Positions 17,494 to 25,845 of a stretch of 64,000 nucleotides of DNA are shown here, piece after piece. The translations under genes were made by a program, and so were the position numbers. Each line of letters starts with the position of its first letter. Position 1 is the first letter of the stretch. This DNA is from an uncultured Rothia sp. (lineage in GTDB: Bacteria; Actinomycetota; Actinomycetes; Actinomycetales; Micrococcaceae). The notes under the pieces were generated by a model that searched no databases, was not told the origin of the DNA, and saw only the letters and a program-made list of their open reading frames with translations. The DNA lies in assembly GCF_916715725.1 (NCBI RefSeq), contig NZ_CAKAPD010000011.1:1-64000 (forward strand), written 5' to 3'.

Positions 17494-18258
17494 TTAGTGG
17501 TCGATGATCTTGGATAGGAAGTCCTTGGCGCGCTCGCTCTTCGGGTTGGTGAAGAACTCGTCCGGGTGTGCCTCTTCGACGATCTCGCCGTCGGCAAGGA
17601 AGACGATGCGGTCTGCCGCCTTGCGGGCGAATCCCATCTCGTGGGTCACCACGATCATGGTCATGCCTTCCTTCGCGAGGGAGACCATGGTGTCGAGCAC
17701 TTCGTTGACCATTTCGGGGTCGAGGGCGCTGGTGGGTTCGTCAAAGAGCATGACTTTGGGCTTCATAGCGAGGGCGCGGGCGATAGCGACGCGCTGCTGC
17801 TGACCACCGGAAAGCTGGGCGGGCATCTTGTTAGCCTGGGAATCCACACCAACCTTTGCGAGCAGCTGCATGGCTTCTGCTTCTGCCTCTGACTTGGAGA
17901 TTTTGCGGATTCGGCGGGGGCCGAGGGTCACGTTGTCCAGGATGGTCTTGTGCGCGAAGAGGTTGTAGGACTGGAAAACCATGCCGACCTCTGCGCGGAG
18001 CTTGGCGAGGGCGCGGCCCTCCTTGGGCAGTTCCTGCCCGTCAATCTTGATGGAACCGCTGGAGATGGTTTCGAGGCGGTTGATGGTTCGGCAGAGGGTT
18101 GATTTGCCGGAACCGGAGGGGCCGAGAAGGATGATGACCTCGCCCTTGCCCACGGAAAGGTTGATGTTCTTCAGAACGTGATTAGTGCCGTAGTACTTGT
18201 TGACGTCGGTAATCTCTACGAGGTTTTTCTGTGCTGCGGGAGCTGCCTGTGCGGACAT
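17494..18258 (-). CDS. gluA: Glutamate ABC transporter ATP-binding protein GluA-like
   Basis: A 254-residue ABC ATPase of the polar amino acid class. Walker A is GPSGSGKST, the Q-loop is VFQSYNLFAH, the signature is LSGGQQQR, Walker B is VMLFDEPTSALD, and the H-loop is VVTHE. The start is ATG 18258, preceded by GAAAGG; the frame upstream to 18339 is non-coding leader. It is the first gene of the operon, 13 nt before gluB. The upstream 370 bp hold the regulatory region. Confidence 0.93.
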   Translation of the reverse strand: MSAQAAPAAQKNLVEITDVNKYYGTNHVLKNINLSVGKGEVIILLGPSGSGKSTLCRTINRLETISSGSIKIDGQELPKEGRALAKLRAEVGMVFQSYNLFAHKTILDNVTLGPRRIRKISKSEAEAEAMQLLAKVGVDSQANKMPAQLSGGQQQRVAIARALAMKPKVMLFDEPTSALDPEMVNEVLDTMVSLAKEGMTMIVVTHEMGFARKAADRIVFLADGEIVEEAHPDEFFTNPKSERAKDFLSKIIDH

Positions 18259-18631
18259 CACTAACCTTTCATGTGAGGTGTATCTATGATGCAGATTGCA
18301 TAAATGCTGAGTTTTTAGCTTACGCCCGGCGTGTAACACGCGTGTAAATTATTCGTTTCCCCGTGTAAAAACTGTGAATTTTTAAGGGCTAATGCATAGT
18401 TATAGTATTTTTGACGTAAAAATATGGGTAAAAAACACCCCATCTCCACAAATAGCTCTGACTAGCAGAAACGTAGATTCCTGCGCATATGCCCCAGAGG
18501 GCTGTCCACCGCCTCCAGAGCGTAAATCACAAGCTGGCAAGAATTTCGAAAAAAGTGCAAAAAAGTGCCCGATAGGTGAGATAACACCTATCGGGCACTC
18601 TTCAACACCCCTCACAAGGGGCTAAAACAGC
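18259..18631. other. Intergenic region galE / gluA with control elements
   Basis: AT-rich upstream region of gluA (minus). It includes small palindromes: ATGCA-gat-TGCAT at 18289-18301 and ACACGCGTGT at 18336-18345, the latter flanked by GTGTAA repeats. They are possible operators for the glutamate transporter, but no regulator can be named. The galE terminator lies at 18558-18599. Confidence 0.35.
18558..18599 (-). terminator. Terminator of galE
   Basis: Reading the minus strand: AGTGCCCGATAGGTG, a short loop, CACCTATCGGGCACT, then TTTTTTG. A strong rho-independent terminator. Confidence 0.9.
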
Positions 18632-19645
18632 TTAGGCTTCGTAACCGTTGGGGTTGTTCTTCTGCCAGTTCCAGTGGTCGCGAACCATGGTCTTAATGTC
18701 GCGGCTAGCGCTCCAACCCAGATCCGCCAGAGCAGAGGAAGGATCAGCGTAAGAGACCGCAACGTCACCGGGGCGACGATCCACAATCTTGTACGGCAGC
18801 TCCTTACCGCACGCCTCCTCGAACGCGTGCAGAACCTGCAGAACCGAGTAGCCGTTACCGGTACCCAGGTTCCAGGTGTGCAGGCCGCCGTGCTCAGTAA
18901 TGTAGTTCAGCGCCTTCAGGTGACCGTCAGCCAGGTCAACCACGTGGATGTAGTCGCGCACACCGGTACCGTCAACGGTCGGGTAGTCGTTACCGAAGAC
19001 GTTCAGATGATCGCGGCGACCCACAGCAACCTGCGCGATGAAGGGCACCAGGTTGTTCGGGATACCCGCCGGGTCCTCACCGATACGGCCGGACTCGTGC
19101 GCACCAACGGGGTTGAAGTAACGCAGCAGAGCAATGTTCCACTTGGAGTCGGAAGCAGCCAGGTCAACCAGCATGTCCTCAATGTGCTCCTTGGTGCGGC
19201 CGTAGCAGGACTGCGCATCCATGTTCATCTTCTCGATCAGAGGCATGGACTCGGGCTCACCGTACACGGTAGCGGAGGAGGAGAACACGATGGAGTGGCA
19301 GTCAGCCTCATCCATTGCGTACAGCAGGTTCAGGGTGCCAGCCACGTTGGTCTGGTAGTACCACAGCGGCTTCTCTGCGGACTCGCCCACAGCCTTCAGG
19401 CCCGCAAAGTGAATCACAGCGTCGGGGCGAACCTGCTTGAAGAGAGCCTTCATACCTTCGAGGTCGAGCAGGTCAACCTTGTGGAACTCGGGGGCGCGGC
19501 CAGCGAGTTCAGCGACGCGCTTGAGGGACTCCTCGGAAGAGTTCGCGAGGTTATCCATGACGACGACGTCGTGGCCTGCCTTGAGCAGTTCAAGTACAGT
19601 GTGGGAGCCGATGTAGCCGGCGCCGCCGGTAACGAGTACCTTCAT
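18632..19645 (-). CDS. galE: UDP-glucose 4-epimerase
   Basis: A 337-residue short-chain dehydrogenase-type epimerase that interconverts UDP-glucose and UDP-galactose using bound NAD. It has the N-terminal GGAGYIGSHTV nucleotide motif, the catalytic SSSATVYG serine, and SCYGRTKEH with the YxxxK pair. Length is normal. AAGGA lies 4 nt before ATG. It is a single gene with its own terminator. The product would supply galactose for surface glycans. Confidence 0.95.
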   Translation of the reverse strand: MKVLVTGGAGYIGSHTVLELLKAGHDVVVMDNLANSSEESLKRVAELAGRAPEFHKVDLLDLEGMKALFKQVRPDAVIHFAGLKAVGESAEKPLWYYQTNVAGTLNLLYAMDEADCHSIVFSSSATVYGEPESMPLIEKMNMDAQSCYGRTKEHIEDMLVDLAASDSKWNIALLRYFNPVGAHESGRIGEDPAGIPNNLVPFIAQVAVGRRDHLNVFGNDYPTVDGTGVRDYIHVVDLADGHLKALNYITEHGGLHTWNLGTGNGYSVLQVLHAFEEACGKELPYKIVDRRPGDVAVSYADPSSALADLGWSASRDIKTMVRDHWNWQKNNPNGYEA

Positions 19646-19870
19646 GATGTCCTTTCGGGCTTTATATATCCGGAAAAAGTGCTCCGGATGGGGGACAAAA
19701 GCTGTTGAGCTGTATCTAATGGTACAGCTGTGAATGGGGTGTAAGTACTGCGGGACACTGTGCGCTTGTGCACTCTGGTGTGAGCATGTGGGAGGCGTTA
19801 TTGAGGTGTGTCGCCACTCGCCTTTGCCCAGCGCCTGAATCCGCGTATTAGCTGATTTCTGAGTCGACCT
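19646..19870. promoter_or_regulatory. galE upstream region with inverted repeat
   Basis: A perfect 7-bp inverted repeat, AGCTGTA-n8-TACAGCT, lies at 19708-19729, about 65 nt before galE on its strand. It could be an operator or overlap a promoter. Confidence 0.3.
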
Positions 19871-20755
19871 CTAATCCCACCAGAAATACCACTGGCGGCT
19901 CTGGTGAATAAACTCCGTCAGCTGCTCAAAATCCTCAAAAACCTGGAACGGAAGATCGGAACAGAATGCGAATTGCTCGACCGCCAGATTCTTCGCTTCG
20001 ACCGGGTCGGTGACGGGGCGCTCCACCAGAAATTCCAGACAATCAGCATTGTCAAGAGCCGCCGGGATGGCACCGTACTTTTCACGCCAATAGTGGGTGA
20101 ACGCCAGCTGCGTTTCAGCGTCCGGGCAGTCATTCCAGCCGCCGAAGGGCAGGTACGCGGGAATATCGGCAGGGTCATTGGTCGGAACCTGCAGCAGGAG
20201 CATCTCGCCTTGATTCTCCTCATCCGCAAGCTCGTAGCAGAGCAGAGCGGAAAGAGTCGGGGCGTCAGCTTCGGGCTCCTCATCGGGCAGAAAATCGGAG
20301 CTCATAAACTCGTCGACAAGCTCGTTGAGGTTGAAGTCGTCCGGGTCGTCCTCGCTAGTATCTTCGCCATCGTCGGCAACCCGGCGCAGCTGCTGGGCAA
20401 TGGCGGTGCTACCGTACTCTTCGGCGGAGGCGCCACCACGGGCGGTACGGTAACGCTGCAGGACAGCACGAGTGTAGGCGCTCACCTGCTCGGGGGTTAG
20501 AGTCTCAACATCGTCAATGATGTCGTGCTCAAGGGATACCGCAATGACCATGCTTTCAAGCACCGTATCGTTCAGGTTCAGGAAGAAGGGGACGAACCCC
20601 TCCGCGCGCCCCAGCTTAGCCAGCTCATCGTAACGAGTCATGGCATCAGCGGCAGGAGCGCCCACCGCAATACGCTCGTGCGGGTAGGGGAAGAGGCGCG
20701 TAAAGTGCCGGTAGGTTTCGCTCATCGTCGACTCTGACTTAGGTGATTTGGGCAT
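19871..20755 (-). CDS. DUF4253 domain protein
   Basis: A 294-residue soluble acidic protein. The C-terminal 110 residues match the DUF4253 pattern: a HYWREKYGAIPAAL segment, then AVEQFAFCSDLPFQ and the terminal RQWYFWWD. No catalytic function is known for this family; some members are linked to toxin-immunity or SMI1-like contexts. The middle region (about residues 115-165) is very acidic (DDGEDTSEDDPDDFN). The start is ATG 20755 after AGAGAGG; a second Met (MSETYRHF, 20725) is also possible. It stands alone between dapD and galE. Confidence 0.8.
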   Translation of the reverse strand: MPKSPKSESTMSETYRHFTRLFPYPHERIAVGAPAADAMTRYDELAKLGRAEGFVPFFLNLNDTVLESMVIAVSLEHDIIDDVETLTPEQVSAYTRAVLQRYRTARGGASAEEYGSTAIAQQLRRVADDGEDTSEDDPDDFNLNELVDEFMSSDFLPDEEPEADAPTLSALLCYELADEENQGEMLLLQVPTNDPADIPAYLPFGGWNDCPDAETQLAFTHYWREKYGAIPAALDNADCLEFLVERPVTDPVEAKNLAVEQFAFCSDLPFQVFEDFEQLTEFIHQSRQWYFWWD

Positions 20756-20924
20756 CTGAATTCCTCTCTGAACTGTACAAGTGGTCAGTCATGGCGGGTG
20801 CGCTGTACCCGGTACTACCAGCCTAGCGAAAGCCTGAGCATCCCGCCCTGAAAACGGTCATCGTAGCCGCCGCGGATTCGCGCCCAGCCTGTGAGAGCGA
20901 CGAAGAGAGAACACAGGGGCACAG

Positions 20925-20959
20925 AAAAGGGGTCGGGATGCTTCACACATCCCGACCCC
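20925..20959 (-). terminator. Terminator of dapD
   Basis: On the minus strand GGGGTCGGGATG-tgtgaag-CATCCCGACCCC is followed by TTTTCTG. A perfect 12-bp stem. Confidence 0.88.
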
Positions 20960-20995
20960 AAAAGATTGCAAAGACAACCAGCACTAGTGCACAGA

Positions 20996-21952
20996 CTAGT
21001 TCAGGTGTAGTGCCTCGTTCAGCTCCACGGTGTTCTTCGCACGCGGCAGAACCTCAATCGCGCCGCTAATCGAATTGCGGCGGAACAGCAGATTCGACAC
21101 GCCGGACAGCTCCGCAGCCTTCACCACGCGCGCCTCCTGACCGGGTAGCAGAACACTCACGCGCGAACCGGCGGTCACGTACAGGCCAGCCTCAACCACG
21201 CAGTCATCACCCAGAGCAATACCGATACCGGACTCCGCACCCAGCAGAGAACGCTCACCAATGGACACGCGCTGAGTGCCGCCACCGGAGAGGGTACCCA
21301 TCGTGGAGGCGCCGCCACCCACATCCGAGCCGTCGCCCACCACAACGCCCTGAGAAATACGGCCCTCAACCATGGAGGTGCCCAGGGTACCGGCGTTGAA
21401 GTTCACGAAGCCTTCGTGCATCACGGTCGTGCCGGACGCCAGGTGCGCACCCAGGCGTAGACGGTCACCGTCGCCAATGCGCACGCCGGCGGGAACCACG
21501 TAATCCACCAGGCGCGGGAACTTATCAATGTGGCTCACGCTCAGGTGGCCCAGCTTGCGCAGACCAATCGCCAGCTTCTGGAACTCGGCGGCAAGCACCG
21601 GGCCGTGGTTAGTCCACGCAACATTCGCCAGGGTGCCGAACAGGCCGTCCAGGTTCAGCTCGTTGGGGCGAACCAGAGTGTGGGAGAGCAGGTGCAGACG
21701 CAGGTACGCGTCGACTGCGTCTTCGGGTGCCTCATCCAGGTTGATGGATGCAGTACGCACCTCGGTACGGGCGTTACGCGCCGGATGCTCAACGGCCAGT
21801 TCCTCCAACTCGTCCGCGATGGACAGGTCGGGGGTCTGGGTGAGGGAGGGGGCGGGGAACCAGGCATCCAGGACGGTGCCGGCGTGCTCGCCAGAGATAA
21901 CAACATTGACCAGTGCGACGCCGGAGGCGTAACGGGGAGTGTTTTCAGACAT
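20996..21952 (-). CDS. dapD: Tetrahydrodipicolinate N-succinyltransferase
   Basis: A 318-residue enzyme (from ATG 21952) that succinylates tetrahydrodipicolinate in the DAP/lysine pathway. The C-terminal half has the imperfect hexapeptide repeats of a left-handed beta-helix: GVRIGDGDRLRLGAHLASGT, then EGRISQGVVVGDGSDVGGGAS and GAESGIGIALGDDC. The GGG region and the N-terminal domain match the actinobacterial DapD type. The start follows a perfect TATAAT by 7 nt, so the mRNA is probably leaderless. An in-frame ATG at 21961 lies within the promoter and is unlikely. It is divergent from dapE. Confidence 0.93.
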   Translation of the reverse strand: MSENTPRYASGVALVNVVISGEHAGTVLDAWFPAPSLTQTPDLSIADELEELAVEHPARNARTEVRTASINLDEAPEDAVDAYLRLHLLSHTLVRPNELNLDGLFGTLANVAWTNHGPVLAAEFQKLAIGLRKLGHLSVSHIDKFPRLVDYVVPAGVRIGDGDRLRLGAHLASGTTVMHEGFVNFNAGTLGTSMVEGRISQGVVVGDGSDVGGGASTMGTLSGGGTQRVSIGERSLLGAESGIGIALGDDCVVEAGLYVTAGSRVSVLLPGQEARVVKAAELSGVSNLLFRRNSISGAIEVLPRAKNTVELNEALHLN

Positions 21953-21965
21953 GCCTCCCATTATA
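21952..21965 (-). promoter_or_regulatory. dapD leaderless promoter
   Basis: TATAAT (21965 down to 21960 on the minus strand) is a perfect -10. The 7 nt GGGAGGC separate it from the ATG at 21952. A weak -35, TTGAAT, lies 19 nt upstream. Confidence 0.65.
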
Positions 21966-22050
21966 GTTTTGGGGCTTGGCACACATTCAAGACCGTCTCA
22001 TATGCTCGATATGGGAGTTATGGGCGCAGGTGTGTGTACCGGGGAACCTG

Positions 22051-22063
22051 TAAGGTGGAAGGA
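22051..22063 (+). promoter_or_regulatory. Leaderless-type -10 box of dapE
   Basis: TAAGGT at 22051-22056, then GGAAGG, then ATG 22063. GGAAGG is too close to the ATG to be a standard ribosome site. Confidence 0.4.
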
Positions 22064-23241
22064 TGAGCGTTTCCCCGAATATTTCTGAGCGTCACCCTGT
22101 ACCGCAACCGCCCCTGAACCTGGACGTGTCCATGCCCGAGCTGACGCGTGCCCTGCTGGATTACGAGTCGGTTTCTGGTAATGAACGAACGATTGCCGAT
22201 GCCGTGCACACGGCGCTGTCGTTCTGCCCGCACCTGCACCTGACCCGTGACGGGGACGCCATTATTGCCCGCACCGAGTTCCCGCCGCTACCCGGCGCTG
22301 AGGGGGAACGCACCCGCATTATTCTTGCCGGTCACCTGGACACCGTGCCCCTGCCCACCGTCGAGGGCTCGCTGGGCACCGTGCCGTCCACGGTACGTGA
22401 AGAGGACGGCCACAGCGTGCTCTACGGCCGCGGCGCCACCGACATGAAGGGCGGCGTGGCGGTCCAGCTGAAGCTCGCCGCCGAACTGACCGCGCAGGAC
22501 ACCGACTACAACCTAACCTACATCTTCTACGACAACGAAGAGGTCGCCAGCGAACTCTCCGGCCTGGCGCGTCTAATTCGTAACCACGGTGAGCTCATCA
22601 CCGACGCAGACTTCGGTGTGCTACTTGAACCGACCAACGGCACCATTGAGGGCGGCTGCAACGGCACCATGCGTTTCTTCGTGCGCACCCGCGGCCTTGC
22701 CGCCCACTCGGGCCGGGCCTGGCGCGGCGAGAACGCAATTCACGCACTGGCACCGGCGTTGGCGGCGCTCGCCTCCTACGAGCCGAAGACCATCTCTGTG
22801 GAGGGCCTGGACTATCGTGAGGGTCTGAATGCGGTGCAGATTTCGGGTGGTGTTGCCGGTAACGTGATTCCTGATGCGGCGGCAATGCACGTGAACTACC
22901 GTTTTGCCCCTGATAAGACCCTGGATGAGGCGGTCGCCCACGTGCGTGAGGTCTTCGCCGGCTACGAGCTAGATTTTGTGGATCTTTCCCCGGCGGCACG
23001 CCCCGGACTGGACACCCCGCTGGCGGCTTCCCTAATTGAGGCGGTGGGGCAGGAGCCTCAGCCGAAGTACGGTTGGACGGACGTGGCGCGCCTGAGCGAG
23101 ATCGGTATTCCCGCGGTGAACTTCGGCCCCGGTGACGCTCTGCTGGCTCACACCGATAACGAGCACGTGAGCTTTAGCCAGCTGACCCGCTGCCACGCCG
23201 ATTTGCGTGCCTGGCTGCTCAGCGACCGCGACGAGGACTAG
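22063..23241 (+). CDS. dapE: Succinyl-diaminopimelate desuccinylase
   Basis: A 392-residue M20-family zinc amidase that releases LL-DAP from succinyl-DAP. Metal and catalytic residues are visible: LAGHLDTVP (His, Asp) near residue 89, GRGATDMKGG (bridging Asp) near 126, YDNEEVASE (catalytic Glu pair) near 157, LLEPTNG (Glu) and HTDNEHV (last His) near 366. The dimerisation (lid) domain lies between residues about 195 and 310. It is divergent from dapD. Confidence 0.95.
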   Translation: MSVSPNISERHPVPQPPLNLDVSMPELTRALLDYESVSGNERTIADAVHTALSFCPHLHLTRDGDAIIARTEFPPLPGAEGERTRIILAGHLDTVPLPTVEGSLGTVPSTVREEDGHSVLYGRGATDMKGGVAVQLKLAAELTAQDTDYNLTYIFYDNEEVASELSGLARLIRNHGELITDADFGVLLEPTNGTIEGGCNGTMRFFVRTRGLAAHSGRAWRGENAIHALAPALAALASYEPKTISVEGLDYREGLNAVQISGGVAGNVIPDAAAMHVNYRFAPDKTLDEAVAHVREVFAGYELDFVDLSPAARPGLDTPLAASLIEAVGQEPQPKYGWTDVARLSEIGIPAVNFGPGDALLAHTDNEHVSFSQLTRCHADLRAWLLSDRDED

Positions 23242-23345
23242 CCGCGGCGCTAACTCTGTTGGTGCTGATTCTGCCGGTGCTGGCGCTACTATTTGAATTT
23301 AGGTGACCGTCAGGGGTTGACGGTCCTGCATGATATGAGATTGAC

Positions 23346-23747
23346 ATGAACTTTCTTCTGATTCTGCTTGCCCTGCTGATTTCGGGCATTGCGGTGCTCT
23401 CCGTTGTGGCACTCTCCGGTGAGCGTGCCGTGCCCGGTGCCGCGTTCTTCAGCGGTGTGGGCCGTGATGGTCTGGGCACCTTTGACCGTGTGGAGGATTT
23501 CGGATTTATCGCTCCTCTTGTCGGTGCACCCGAAGATAACAAGGCACTCGAGAACGCACCCGCCGCGGAGGCTGCCGCTTCGACCGCAGAATCCGCTGAT
23601 GCTAGCGCGGTTGTCGCTGAGCCGGTGCGCCGCGGCGCGGTTCCACTGGCTGATGATGCGGAGAGCACCCTGAGCGCTCACGAGTTCGTGGAGAAGCGTA
23701 AGAGCCCGCAGGCTGAGGGTGCGTCTTCGGCGGCTGAGGGGAGCTAG
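23346..23747 (+). CDS. Small single-pass membrane protein, unknown function
   Basis: 133 residues. Residues 2-24 form one hydrophobic helix (NFLLILLALLISGIAVLSVVAL) that may be a signal anchor. The rest is low-complexity, Ala/Glu-rich and probably disordered. I do not recognise a family. It ends 5 nt before the mannosyltransferase gene, so the two should be co-transcribed, and it may be an accessory of that enzyme. Codon use matches the host. Confidence 0.65.
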   Translation: MNFLLILLALLISGIAVLSVVALSGERAVPGAAFFSGVGRDGLGTFDRVEDFGFIAPLVGAPEDNKALENAPAAEAAASTAESADASAVVAEPVRRGAVPLADDAESTLSAHEFVEKRKSPQAEGASSAAEGS

Positions 23748-23752
23748 CGCCG

Positions 23753-25099
23753 GTGAGTGTTTCGCCTGAACGTACTAACTCTTCCCCCGCGCAGGATGCT
23801 GCTACCCCCGCCTCCGACAAGGAGCAGAGTGAGTCTTTTGATGAGCTCCTGACCTGGGCGTACACCGCCGCCGGTGAGCGCCTGCACCGCGTGGGGGAGC
23901 GTCTGCGTGCCCTGCCCGCGTGGCTGTCGGTGCTGCTGATTTACGGTCTGTCCCGTGTGTGGGGTTTCATCGTTTTTGCCGTGGTCGGTCAGCAGCAGCT
24001 GCGTAGCCCCTGGGGCCAGCACCTGGACTATCTGTCGTTCATTAGCATCTGGGATGCCGGCTGGTATGAGCAGATTGCGGTACAGGGTTACCCGAGTGAG
24101 CTGCCGGTGAACGCGGCGGGTGTGGTGCAGCAGAATCAGTGGGCGTTTTACCCGATTTTTCCGCAGCTTTCCGGTGCTATTAGCCATGCGACGGGCATCG
24201 GGTACTACCCGGTGGCGGCGACGGTTGCTCTGCTTGCCGGTTTCGCGGCGGCGTGGGTGATTTACCTGCTGTTTGAGGCGTCGTTGAAGGCGACCGGTTT
24301 CAAGAGTGAGGAGTCGCCTTCTGCGCTGTCCATGTGGGCTGTGGCGTTGGTGTCGTTCTTGCCGGTGGCGCCGGTGCTTCAGGTGCCGTATGCGGAGTCG
24401 CTGAACTTGGTGTTCCTTGCCGGTGCGCTGTTGTGCTTGGTGCAGGGACGCTACGGCCTGTTGGTTCCTGTGGCGGCTTTGGCGTGTCTGTCCCGCCCGG
24501 TGGGTGTGCCTCTGGGCGCGGCTGCCGGCTTGTGGTGGTTCGCGTGCTGGGTGCGTTCGAGCCGCCAGTCCGGTATTGGCGCGGCGTTTGTGCGCCATTT
24601 GGGGCAGCTGGTGAGCGCCCTGGTGGTGTGTGCGTGTGCGCTGGTGTGGCCTGCGATTGCGTGGTGGGCTACGGGGCGTGTGGATGCGTACACCGCCACG
24701 GAGACGGCGTGGCGCGGTACGCATTTGGCGCCGATTCAGCCGTGGCTGTCTCAGGGTTACTTGTACTTTGGGTATGCGGCTCCGGTGCTGCTGACTCTGC
24801 TGATTTTGGGCTTTATTGCTCTGTGTTTGAGCCCTCTGGCGCGTAGGGTTTTGGCGGCTCCGTTGAACCTGTGGTGTCTGAGCTATTTTGCGTATTTGAT
24901 TCTGTTTTTGAATCCGCAGTCGTCGACGTTCCGCCTGTTGTTGCCGTTGTTCCCGCTGGTGATTGTGGTGGCGGCGGCGAGCCGTTCGCGGGCGTATCGT
25001 TGGGCGCTGTTGGTGGCGGGTGCGTGCGCGCAGTGGGGCTGGGTTGGCTGGCTGTGGCATTGGAAACAGCTCCCCGGCGGTGGAGATTACCCGCCGTAA
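23753..25099 (+). CDS. PIG-V-like integral membrane mannosyltransferase
   Basis: A 448-residue protein from GTG 23753 with about ten membrane helices. After helix 1 it shows FISIWDAGWYEQIAVQGYP and then WAFYPIFPQL. This resembles the acidic-residue motif of the first outer loop in PIG-V/GT-C mannosyltransferases, which take sugar from polyprenyl-phosphate donors. The first 45 residues are cytosolic and acidic. The likely role is adding mannose to a lipid or wall glycan outside the membrane; the acceptor is unknown. It sits directly after the small membrane protein gene. Confidence 0.75.
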   Translation: MSVSPERTNSSPAQDAATPASDKEQSESFDELLTWAYTAAGERLHRVGERLRALPAWLSVLLIYGLSRVWGFIVFAVVGQQQLRSPWGQHLDYLSFISIWDAGWYEQIAVQGYPSELPVNAAGVVQQNQWAFYPIFPQLSGAISHATGIGYYPVAATVALLAGFAAAWVIYLLFEASLKATGFKSEESPSALSMWAVALVSFLPVAPVLQVPYAESLNLVFLAGALLCLVQGRYGLLVPVAALACLSRPVGVPLGAAAGLWWFACWVRSSRQSGIGAAFVRHLGQLVSALVVCACALVWPAIAWWATGRVDAYTATETAWRGTHLAPIQPWLSQGYLYFGYAAPVLLTLLILGFIALCLSPLARRVLAAPLNLWCLSYFAYLILFLNPQSSTFRLLLPLFPLVIVVAAASRSRAYRWALLVAGACAQWGWVGWLWHWKQLPGGGDYPP

Positions 25100-25108
25100 A
25101 CCGCTGAT
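25074..25108. repeat. 35-bp direct repeat, copy 1
   Basis: The copy starts CCGGCGGTGGAGATTAC and ends GTAAACCGCTGAT, and contains the last codons and stop of the mannosyltransferase. The second copy lies at 25206-25240 with one mismatch. Internal GGCGG/CCGCC can form a hairpin. Confidence 0.9.
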
Positions 25109-25128
25109 TCTTTCTAACGGGTGTTTGA

Positions 25129-25157
25129 GACCGCCGGTGTGCTGCCGGCGGTCTTTT
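25129..25157 (+). terminator. Terminator of the mannosyltransferase gene
   Basis: GACCGCCGG-tgtgctg-CCGGCGGTC followed by TTTT. Confidence 0.85.
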
Positions 25158-25205
25158 GCGTTCGGGAGGCGGGCGTGCCTGCGGTTGGAGCCGCAGCGTT
25201 TTAAC

Positions 25206-25240
25206 CCGGCGGTGGAGATTATCCGCCGTAAACCGCTGAT
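25206..25240. repeat. 35-bp direct repeat, copy 2
   Basis: Intergenic copy of the 3' end of the mannosyltransferase gene, one mismatch (ATC for ACC), 98 bp after copy 1. Confidence 0.9.
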
Positions 25241-25362
25241 GTGGTGTTCTTAGCCGTGGGCGCAATGCCCTTCCGCGGTGCGGTAGCGTACGCCTTCTGC
25301 TTGTCCAGAGCTTAAAGACACGTCCAGAAAGCGCCGCGGGTTCGGCGGCACCGGCCCGGAAC

Positions 25363-25379
25363 TGATAATCTATATTCTG
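25363..25379 (+). promoter_or_regulatory. Leaderless promoter of tatB
   Basis: TAATCT, then 7 nt (ATATTCT), then GTG 25379. No purine-rich ribosome site is present upstream. Confidence 0.5.
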
Positions 25380-25756
25380 TGTTTGGTATTAGTGGCACCG
25401 AGTTGATTATTTTGGCCATCATCACGTTCGTGGTGATCGGTCCCGAACGCATGCCCGAATACGCCCGCCAGATCCGTGAATTCGTCAAGACCGTGCGCCG
25501 CATGGCGTTCGATGCGAAGGACGACTTCAAGGAGGCCCTGGGCGAGACGGGTCTGGAAGATATTAACTGGCGCCAGTACGACCCCCGCCAGTACGATCCG
25601 CGCGTGATTGTGAAGCAGGCATTCGCTGAGGATGACGCTGAGCGTGAGCGTGAGGCGAGGGAACGTGAAGAGGCGCTGCTGAAGGAGAAAGAGAAGGCTG
25701 AGAGCCGTGCTCTTCCGCGAGGCGCATACGCCCCCTTCGACGTGGACGCAACCTAA
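25379..25756 (+). CDS. tatB: Sec-independent translocase subunit TatB
   Basis: A 125-residue protein starting at GTG with MFGISGTELIILAIITFVVI. This is the single short N-terminal helix with the conserved Glu, followed by GPERMPEYARQIREFVKTVR, the GP hinge and amphipathic helix of TatB. The C-terminal 70 residues are highly charged and coiled. It acts in the membrane with TatA and TatC to export folded proteins. In actinobacteria tatB often stands near mrp, as here, and apart from tatAC. Confidence 0.9.
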   Translation: MFGISGTELIILAIITFVVIGPERMPEYARQIREFVKTVRRMAFDAKDDFKEALGETGLEDINWRQYDPRQYDPRVIVKQAFAEDDAEREREAREREEALLKEKEKAESRALPRGAYAPFDVDAT

Positions 25757-25768
25757 GATTTTGAAACG

Positions 25769-25806
25769 AAAGAACCCCGCACCGGTGATGGTGCGGGGTT
25801 CTTTCT
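25769..25806. terminator. Bidirectional terminator tatB / mrp
   Basis: AAAGAACCCCGCACC-ggtgat-GGTGCGGGGTTCTTT, a perfect 15-bp stem between convergent genes. Confidence 0.92.
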
Positions 25807-25845
25807 ATATCAGCTTTTGACCGTCAGCTTCTAGGCGCTCAACCT

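Noticed and set aside
18392..18625. 77-codon ORF upstream of gluA
   Set aside because: It reads through the galE terminator and lacks a ribosome site; the region is regulatory.
23744..25060. 438-codon minus-strand frame across the mannosyltransferase
   Set aside because: Arg/Gln/His-rich antisense translation; the membrane protein on the plus strand is credible.
25074..25240. Two 35-bp repeats as a CRISPR remnant
   Set aside because: Only two copies, one inside a coding 3' end, no regular spacers and no cas genes.
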